Positions 56,001-64,000 of a DNA stretch of 64,000 bases are shown here, in pieces. The stretch lies in contig JASJOG010000575.1 in the NCBI GenBank assembly GCA_030142905.1, positions 42,945 through 106,944 on the forward strand, in the 5' to 3' direction. This DNA comes from Heliopora coerulea. Lineage: Eukaryota; Cnidaria; Anthozoa; Scleralcyonacea; Helioporidae. Position 1 is the first letter of the stretch; each line of letters starts with the position of its first letter. The position numbers were made by a program, and so were the translations under genes. The notes beneath the pieces are model-generated. The model did no database searches. It saw nothing but the letters and a program-made list of their open reading frames with translations, and was not told the DNA's origin.

Positions 56001-57049
56001 AAAGTCTGAAATTTACCTAATTTGCAAATAAGCATACTGCAGAAAAGATATATTTGTGTTCATTAGTATTACTACTCCAGCAAAGTTTCAACTCCTCATT
56101 TTGGCTACCTTATGTCTGAGCAACACTGAAATGAGTTAAACCTGAAGGCTGTGCTGCCCTATCTTGAAGGTTTCTCCATGATTTCTTTATGGTTGTTAGG
56201 TCACATACTGCACTCTTGTTAAAAGCCAAAAGCATTGAATTTAATTTCTAAACTTAATTTATCACTAATGTTTGTGGGACACCATATAGATTATAGAAAA
56301 TTTAACCTATCAACCTGTTATAACATCTTGCAATGGTGATGTCTGAATTAAGTGGTCTAAAGCTTTTAACTTCAATTAATATATACATGACCCACAAATG
56401 GTAAACAGATTCATCATTAGAAGTGTGCAAACTAACAAAGATTTAAATCTCATTTAATTTCTTTTTCATTTGGGGTACTTTCTTTGTCTTGATTGTTTCT
56501 GCTGACGCTTCATAACAGAATTTTATAACAGTGAATGATGCTATGTTGGTGAAACACTATTAATTTTGTCACATGGTCATGTAATTTTTACATTTTTTAT
56601 ATTTTGCAGGAGTTACAAGCTGTAATGTGTTTTTATTCAAATGATTTTATCAATATGCTGTGGAATATACTGAGTTTATGAAAGTGACAGTAAGAGATGG
56701 TATGAAATATGTTTTCAAGAATATGATGTTCTTTTTCATTCCCAAACTTGCCAAACATCTGGCATTACTGGGCTAAAATCTGCAGTATAAAAAGCATCAA
56801 CTGCAGTTTGGTTGAAAAACTTTTTACTAGAAAAAATCAATCACATGATCCACTGCACAGGTGCAACAGTTGTTTTGTCATGTGTCAGAAGTATTGTGTT
56901 GTCCTAAAATATCTCGCAGTGCCTGAGTAAAATATTCCTTCTAACCTAGAGGATCATGGTTGTACAGTAGTGCAATACAACATGATTTTTTTGAACAGTG
57001 AAGCTTTGTATCCAGTCCATATCAAAAATTGCTGTGTCTGTGATTTTAG
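53061..57049. other. Intergenic region or 5' untranslated/intron of PPP1R10; no gene recognised
   Basis: The PPP1R10 start codon is preceded by an acceptor (ATTTTAG at 57043-57049), so an untranslated first exon must lie somewhere in this interval. I could not place it. No coding exon, RNA gene or classifiable transposon was seen; small frames on both strands lack family features. Confidence 0.5.
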
Positions 57050-57052
57050 GCA

Positions 57053-60000
57053 ATGGCTGTTAGTGATCCTAGAGTACTGCTAGATGCAATGAGCTCCATG
57101 CTTGGTGAATATGGGGACATCAAGGGACCACAGGAGGTTCTTACAATAATAAGGTGGGTGAAGTATTCAATCAAGGTTGCATACTGTAGGTTCACCACTG
57201 AGAGACTGTGGTGTTGACAGATGAATGGAGGGATGGTAAGTTGGTGTGTGGACAAATAGATGATACTGAATTTACAAAAGGGTGGATGGAAGGATGGATG
57301 GCTGGATTTATAGATGGATGGATGAATAAATTAACTGGGGAGTCAGAGTGAATGGGCAACTGAGTAAGAGAATGAAGGGCTGAATAGTGAATGAATGACT
57401 GGGTGGATGAGCCAGGAAAACAGAAAACCAAGTCACAAAGACTAAACTTATACATACAGTCCAGGTACTGAAAAATGTTTAGTAATTAATAGTACAATCC
57501 CAAAGAAAAATTGTCCCACAATTAAGTAAAACATGAGATAAAATGAAATTTTGTTTTGTGCATTTAGCCTTATGAAAGATGCTGAAAAACTGCTTAGTCG
57601 CTGCACATTTTTAAACATCTTACGAGCAACTGTCGAACTGGCTTCTGAAAATTCTGTTGCTTTGGAAACAGTTAATCAGTAAGTTAATTTCTGCTAAAAA
57701 TTCTCCTTCAATATTTTTTGTTCCAGAATTAAGAGCAAAAAAATTTTAGTAAAGCATTATTACTTCAAATGCTTTCTTTATTTTCATAAGATTTGTGAAA
57801 GATGGTGGATGTACAATATTGAACAAATGGTTAGCTGATGCCAAGGGTTTGGATAATTTGCCATTAATTATGGAAGTTTTAGAGGTTTGCGTACATATAC
57901 ATTTTAATAGTGAATCTGTTTTGTTGGCTGCTTGTGCTGTTCTTCAAATTCCATTGTGTTTAGTCCATTAATAAGCAAGTGAACTTTACAATTTTGTTTT
58001 GGTTAATCCCAGACAATTTCATTCAGCAGAGTAGGGCACTTTTCCCATAATGAGTCAATCCTGCTGTGTTATTGTGAGTAAATGCCTCCTCAAGTACAGT
58101 AGGAAACTAATTACTTACTGTATGCAAGGGGGCATTTACTCCATTCATGAAATGCTTTTATTTGGGAATTTGCCATTTTTCTGATGACAATTCTGGATGT
58201 TTTCATTGGAAAGCATTTCCCCAGTTATTTTTCAACCTTTTAACACTTCAGTTTCTGTTCTTTCTCTGCAGATATTAGAAGCTATGCCTGTTACTATTGA
58301 TACACTTAAGCAGGTATCTGTATTTGAAATAAAAGTTTTATGTACTAGTGTTTCAGAAATAATTTACTAGAATATACAGTCTTACTGAAGAAGTTATCAC
58401 AAGTTTAGTTAATAATGTACCTGTGTATGAAGATGAAAGTGATAACTGATTCACTCCTTAATTTTAGCAAATCAGGCTCATGTTTTTTTGAGGACTTGAA
58501 ATTTAACTGCTGAATATGTAAAAGTTAAAATTTTAACTTAAACATAAAAGCAAATATTTTTTAAGAGAGGAATAAAATGTACACAGGCAGATGGCATGTA
58601 TTGGGAAATATTTGTGATGTTACAATAGCTTCAAAATCAGTTTTAAATAAGGAAAACAAATATATGTAGTCTGTTTGTATTGGTTTATTTTGGTGTCTCA
58701 ATTACATACAGCATGATGCAAACATTTAGTCAAAATAATTTACCAATTCTTGTTATGAAGGGCAACATTGGTAAACTTGTGAAACAGCTGACAAAAAGTG
58801 AAGAAAAAGGTATTTTCCATTGCAAAAATTTTTCAACTGTATAATTCTCATCTTGAATGGAAATTTGTTCAAATATAGTTTAACACTCTGTCTTTTTACA
58901 GATATAAAGGAACTTGCAAGTAGTTTATTGAGCAAGTGGATGATTTTAGTCAAAGGTACAGAGTAAATGAAGAAAAAAGAAATGATATGAAGAGAGAAAA
59001 AAAGGAAAGATGGAAAGAAAGAAACACTAACAAATAAATAAACAAATGAAAAGAACAAATGAACAAACAAACTATTGAGAAAAGAAGCAGCCACAACATA
59101 ACAGCATAATACTTGTACTGAAAATGTTGAGCTTACATTTAGTTAGCTTCTCTTTTTCCTTTAGGAAAACCTAAAAAGAGTAAGAAAACAGATGATCATG
59201 GCGAAGGTAATATTTACTAAACTTTCTTGACATGTAAAATGACATATGCTGAAGAGGACTGTGAATACTGAGCCAGTTACACCACCTTACAAAACGATAT
59301 TAATGTAATTGTAGGAGAATAATGGGAGAATAATGATGCATAATTTTATTATCTTTTTATAATATTATTTTCTTCATCCAACTCCTTTCAGACACAAACT
59401 CAGCTGGTAGTCCCTCATTGAAAAGATCAAGGTTTGTAATATCTTGGTTGTTTTTTGTTTGTTTTTTGTTTTATTTTAATAATTGAACTTACCGAAAATA
59501 TTTTGATTAAAACACCCCAGAAGTCAAAGCATGCATGATAGGAATAAATCCTTTTTTACTACAACAATTTTTTTTTGCCATGATGGTGCCTTTCTACATC
59601 AACAAACTGCAACTAGAGGCAAATTAACCTTGACAAATACGGACAGGATGTGTCCCTGTTATCTGGGTGCCACAGCTCCTGTGACTTTTATAACTGTGAT
59701 CAGTTACAAATCTCATTTCATTCTACAGAGACAATTCAGCTGGTGGTAAGTCAAACCAACCACCTGAGAAGAAAAGTAAATCATTGATGGAAGCCAAGAG
59801 CAGTGTGACAAGTGTGGCTAAACCACCACCAAAGACTAAAGTCATTCCAGCCCTACCAAAACGTAAGATTTTTCATATACTGTGGACACTTTTTGACTTA
59901 TCTAAAGTCCCATAGTATTGTGTAATTTGCATGTATATATCCAAATACAAACCTGAGATTGCATGAATTTTAAACAGTGATGCTTTGATGTTCTTACTGG

Positions 60001-63000
60001 TTCAGTTACAATGTTTGTTTAAGAAGTATAGTGCACCTTTTTGTTTTCAGTCAATGATATAAGCATAGAATACTGTGTAGACAGTGTTGAATAAAGTAAA
60101 AATTTCAAAGGTTGATAAATGCTGTGATTGATCTCAAGGAGTTCAAATGTTTCAAGCAGAAGCCCTTCATCAGTGAAATAAGCTAGCTCTCATGAAAGGA
60201 ACATGTTGGAATTGTTTGAGATTAGTCATGGCAGTTACCAACCTTTGAATTTTTTACTTTTTTTCTTCATCTGCTTAATTATTATATTTAGCTGTGGTGA
60301 TGGAAAGTTCAGGATTTATGAATGCCTTAATCCAACAATCTGCACCCACACCATCAGTGAAGAAGAAGAAAAAGGTGGTGCCTCCACCATCACCTAAAGT
60401 AAGCACACTTTGATCTTATACTTTGGACTGTTTTGTATCATTTCATTTTTTCTTTTGCTTTTTATCCTCCTTCCCTCCTATCCTCTTGTTTGCTTTTCTT
60501 TTTTCATGTTTTCCTTCTCTATCCTTTCCTTACCTTCTCTCATGTTTTCTTCTTTTCTTTATCCTTTCCTCTGCTTTGCTTTCTATTCCTTTCCAGTTCT
60601 TTCCTTCCCATTTCATTTTGTTCCTTATCTTTTCTTTCCTTTACTTGCTTTTTCTTTCCTTATCTTTATTTCTTCCCTTCTCTTCCCTTTTGTTTCATTT
60701 CTTTCCTTTTGTTTTATTTTTTTTTCCAATTCTTTTATTTCCTATTTCTCATGCAACGTTTTCTTTCTATTCCCTTTCTTTCCTTATTACCCTTTCCTTT
60801 TATTTCCTTCCTGTACTTTTTTAATTACTTCCTTTTTTTCCTTTCCTACACTTTTCAATTTATCCCTTTCTCCTCTTTTCAATTTATCCCTTTCTCCTCT
60901 TTTCTCTCCTTTTGTTTCCTTCCAGTACATTGTGTTTGGTTTCTTTTCTTTCACACCTTTCCTTCCTTAAAGCAGCTTCTTTAGATCTTACCTTGGACCA
61001 CATTTGCTGGCAATTTTTCCAAAGAGATGTAGGATCTTAATTTTAGCCTGAAATGCATTTACATAAATAAAATCCTCTCATATCGGCTCTGGCTGGAGCT
61101 GCAAAATCCAAACACTTGACGTTCTATGTGGATCCCTGATGGTCCTCGTCACTTTGCCTTTCATGTAAACTGTCGTCTTTGTACCTTACAGCAAACCTAC
61201 GCCGGTCCTCTTGAGGAAATCTTGCAAAATCAAACCCAGACTCACAGGCAAGGAGATGAAAAAGATAAGAGCAGCAAGGAGAAAGACAAAGAGAAAGAGG
61301 AGGACAAAGAGAAAGACAAGGAACTGGAAAAAGAGAAAGGAAATGCAGAAACACAAAGGTAGGAAAGCAGAACAATGTTCTAAAATCTTTGTGAGCTGTA
61401 TGCTGGAAGTACAGTATAAATGAATAAGTTTGAAAATCTACTGTGAAAAACGGTTCGGGAGCACTTTATTACAAATAAGATACTTTACATTTGTGAACCT
61501 TTGTTTCTCAGTATTTTAAGTAATCTCAGCTTTCTACCTTTACTTCTCTTTTATTGGTCAGCAGCCTGGCGAATAATCTCCAAAATGGTTCCATTACAGA
61601 GGAACCATCTGCCTCAGACAAAACAAAAAGCAATCTACCCGGTGAGTCCTTTATGTTTATAGAATAAAACAACTCTTACCTCATTCATCTGGTGAAATTT
61701 AGATTGAGTTTTAGTGATCGTCATTATGAACTCGCTATTTTGGAACTTACGTGAAGGTTCGAGCTTCATGTGCGAAGTTTAATTTCTCTGGGATTTTGAC
61801 GCTAAATGAATAGGAAATTAAGAAGAGGGAGAGATTTTTGTTTATTCTGTTGTTCCGGCTTTGAATCTTTCAGCCAAAACAAAATTGAAAATGGCTGCAT
61901 TCTTACTACGCCATGTGCAGAAATGAAAAACAAAACAAACAAAAAAAAACCTGAACGCACAATAATTGAGAGCTTGATACGTGACGAATCATGGTGGATT
62001 GTTTGAATTTAATTTGTCAATGACTTAAGAGATTGCAGGTAACCGGAAGACCGAAAAAAACAAAACAAAAACACAAACAAAAAAAGATTTGTCATTGGTT
62101 TATCAAAAACCTTGTTTCCCATTTGTCTTCATTTTTTGGTTAAGTTAGAGAGTTGTTGGAGTATATTAAATCATAGATACAACCATCTTAGACAATGTTT
62201 TGAAAAGGCTCCTTGCCCTGGTTATTGGCACGAATGAGCCATAGTTCCGTAAAGAACAGTTTGAAACGTACTAAAGAGACAAACCATAAGTAAAGAAACA
62301 GAATTAATTCTTTGTCAAGTTTCTTCGTTATTTTGTTTGTGGAGAGCAATTATTTTAAAAACCATCTTCCAGATTACTAATCACCCTAGCAGATACATTT
62401 TATAACAGCACTGTATTTACATTCTTAATACGCACGCTCTCAAGCTGTTCTCTCAGAAAAACTTTCTGAGTCCCTGACGGGAATCGAACCCGTAACCGAT
62501 CAGAGCGTCTCACCGGCGATCAGAAGGTTATGGGTTCGATTCCCGTCGGGGATTCAGAAAGTTTTTCTGAGAGAACAGCTTAAGAGCGTGCGTATTAAGA
62601 ACATAATTACCAAGCTACCACAATTACATCACTGTATTTACAGTAGATCATAAACCAATGTAGTTCACTTTTAATATCATAATGTTCATTCTTTTTTCAA
62701 AGTGTCCGAATCCGGTGGTGATACAAGTCTGACTGAGGTAAAGACGTTTGAATTTCTTGGTTTCAATTGACAACTAATACATATTCTTTTTTTCTATCTG
62801 TTTTCTAAAAACGTATTATTATTAATCCTATCCTGACCGGAGGTCTACTCTTTGCGAGTAAAATTGTCTGCGTAAGCTAAAGTAAAGTAGTCGCTTGCGT
62901 CCTCGATAGGGAAAAGGTTAAAGAGATAATGTTCAAACCTTTTCCTAACGGAGGTCTCTTCCTGACGAGTAAATTCTTATGACGATAGCCAGAGTAAAAT

Positions 63001-63969
63001 AGTCGAGAAGGTCGTCGGTTGGGAAAAGGTTGAGAATCCTCATGAAAGTGTGTGGCAGAATTTCAAAACTAAACCAAGCAACCAAAATTCCCGTTCAAAA
63101 TTCTTTCATGTCAGTGATGTATGACATTTGGGACTTTGGGACTTACATTATCCGAATTTTAACCATGTTCACATGCAGCCCATGCTAATTCAGTTAATGG
63201 GTCATCATTTTTTTAACCAGGGAACAAATGCTGAAGAGCTAGGGAATCTCAATACGACAGGTTTGTGCCCGGTGCTTTTTGATCAGTTCGAAAGTTTGTT
63301 ATTTCTCAAGGCAGTCACCTGTCTGGCACTCGACTGTTCGGACTTTCTGTCTTTAACAGATCCTGTTGGGCCAATGGAGATAGAACAGATAAATTTGGAA
63401 GTGAAAAATGATAGAGGACAAGAAGTTCCGAAGAAAAAGAAGAAGAAAAGTATCAAATGGGCTGAAGATGAAAAACTTTTAGTGTATCATTATTATGAAC
63501 CAGATGAAGAAGAAAGAGGTATTGATGTTTACATCAAAACCTTCTTACCTAGTGTCCATTCAACCACCAACCAACTTTCCTTCCTTCTCCTTCCCTTCCC
63601 TTCCTTCTTTCCTTCCTTCTTTCCTTCCTTCCTTCCTTCCTTTCTTCCTTTCTTCCTTTCCTTCCTTTCTTCCTTTCCTCCATTCCTTCTTTTCTTTCCT
63701 CCCTTCCTTCTTTCCTTCCTTCCTTCTTTCCTTCCTTCCTTCCTTCCTTCCTTCCTTCTTTCTTTCCTTCCTTCCAACCTTTCTTTTATTCATTGTTCCT
63801 TTCTCCCTTCATTCCTTCCTTCATTTCCTCCCGTTTTATCTTTTTGTCTCTTCATCAACTTTCATTCTACCAATCCCTGTTTCTATTTGTACTCTATTTT
63901 ACAGTAAATGTCCAACATGTGGTCAACTTCCATGATGCTCAACACCAAGAAGCCATTAGAGAGAGACAA
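57053..63969 (+). CDS. PPP1R10: PPP1R10 (PNUTS), PP1 regulatory subunit, 5' part; continues beyond window
   Basis: Sixteen in-phase exons: 57053-57153, 57568-57678, 57791-57884, 58272-58313, 58761-58809, 58902-58955, 59165-59206, 59392-59431, 59729-59862, 60292-60398, 61192-61358, 61562-61641, 62703-62737, 63221-63260, 63360-63518 and 63905-63969, giving about 440 residues with no stop. Residues about 70-150 form a TFIIS N-terminal (LW)-like domain ('FVKDGGCTILNKWLADAKGL', 'LEAMPVTIDTLKQ', 'IGKLVKQLTKSEEKDIKELA'). A Lys-rich, low-complexity linker follows, with 'GFMNALIQQSAPTPSVKKKK'. Near residue 395 lies the PP1-docking motif 'KSIKWAEDEKLLVYHYYEPD' then 'EEERVNVQHV', matching the KSVTW...FELDETERVNV region of vertebrate PNUTS. 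In that family the protein scaffolds nuclear PP1 and controls RNA polymerase II elongation and termination. C-terminal RNA-binding parts lie outside the window. Confidence 0.88.
57225..57415. repeat. Degenerate GGAT/TGAATGAA minisatellite, PPP1R10 intron 1
   Basis: Clusters of GGATGGAT and GAATGAATGA units separated by unique bases. The Pro/Ser/His-rich minus-strand frame over it is an artefact. Confidence 0.75.
60100..60260. repeat. Foldback remnant with a CTGATGA...GAAAC motif, PPP1R10 intron 9
   Basis: TTTCAAAGGTTGATAAATGC and a later GGCAGTTACCAACCTTTGAA form imperfect inverted ends. Between them, on the minus strand, CTGATGA is followed 13 bases later by GAAAC, but stem II pairs at only about three positions. 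It looks like a decayed Penelope-type terminus rather than a working ribozyme. Confidence 0.35.
60430..60980. repeat. Pyrimidine-rich (CTTT/CCTT) tract, PPP1R10 intron 10
   Basis: About 550 bases of C and T with few purines on the plus strand. The Phe/Leu/Ser-rich frames across it are compositional. Confidence 0.85.
62422..62629. mobile_element. Palindromic SINE-like insertion with 13-base target duplication, PPP1R10 intron 12
   Basis: CACTGTATTTACA is at 62409-62421 and 62630-62642. The 208-base insert consists of two inverted arms (CTTAATACGCACGCTCTCAA... and its complement ending GCGTGCGTATTAAG). Each arm carries the box B half of the tRNA-like unit (GGGTTCGATTCCCGT), so the tRNA-like body is truncated and mirrored. 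The outer sequence matches the element at 18517-18715. Confidence 0.75.
63565..63840. repeat. (CCTT)n microsatellite, PPP1R10 intron 15
   Basis: Long, slightly impure CCTT/CTTT run. The Lys/Gly/Arg frames on the minus strand and Phe/Leu/Pro/Ser frames on the plus strand are artefacts. Confidence 0.9.
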
Positions 63970-64000
63970 GTAAGTTCTTTTCGCCGCCTCCTTGTGATAG

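Noticed and set aside
60410..60984. Phe/Leu/Ser-rich frames up to 186 codons
   Set aside because: Pyrimidine-rich intron of PPP1R10 read in all three frames; no domain or start signal.
61211..61423. Alternative frame of PPP1R10 exon 11 beginning KPTPVLLRKS
   Set aside because: It looks protein-like, but exon 10 ends in phase 0, which forces the QTYAGPLEE frame, and the next exon joins that frame correctly.
63529..63907. Lys/Gly/Arg or Phe/Leu/Pro frames near the right end
   Set aside because: Products of the CCTT microsatellite in intron 15.

Overview
The window looks like nuclear DNA of a cnidarian, most likely an anthozoan such as a stony coral. This rests on intron-rich genes with short GT-AG exons, very AT-rich intergenic DNA, Harbinger, Penelope, CR1-like and hAT-like elements, and genes joining a nucleoside-phosphorylase domain to a Death domain. 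The organism call is inference; no species marker was seen.

Positions 1-49690 are dominated by a tandem array. Two near-complete units of about 16.4 kb (3641-20090 and 20091-36404) are followed by a third, rearranged unit (36405-49690). Each unit holds, in order: a gutted Harbinger element, a short first exon, a GATATA satellite, a PNP_UDP_1 (nucleoside phosphorylase/MTA-SAH nucleosidase-like) domain split over two exons, one to three small acidic linker exons, and a single exon with a complete Death domain. Convergent to it on the minus strand is an MRPS18B-like (mS40) gene. Units 1 and 2 carry only the 3' exons of MRPS18B. The full set continues only at the right edge of the array, where it joins IF3-like exons that begin with a mitochondrial-type leader (46930-52955). 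The left end of the window (1-231) is the tail of a further Death-domain gene.

The three PNP-Death genes (4837-12995, 21279-29057, 37568-46119) are the likely 'system' here: a candidate self-assembling Death-fold receptor or adaptor carrying a nucleosidase effector. Gene 2 reads through as one 403-residue frame and gene 3 as one 422-residue frame. Gene 1 carries lesions. By hand count the Death exon of gene 2 differs from gene 1 by about 32 replacement versus 3 silent changes in 210 bases, while flanking non-coding DNA differs by only about 3%. That is the pattern of diversifying selection or conversion from a distant paralogue.

Mobile DNA is unusually informative. Penelope-like fragments in unit 1 carry four hammerhead-ribozyme folds, two of them with all core bases. 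Two tRNA-derived SINE insertions are palindromic and flanked by 13-base target duplications. A 281-bp hAT-type MITE has a perfect 8-base target duplication. A 5'-truncated CR1-like retrotransposon is present in unit 2 only.

From about 53 kb to the end the DNA is single copy. It holds the 5' part of PPP1R10 (PNUTS), with a TFIIS N-terminal-like domain and a PP1-docking motif, on the plus strand and running off the right end.
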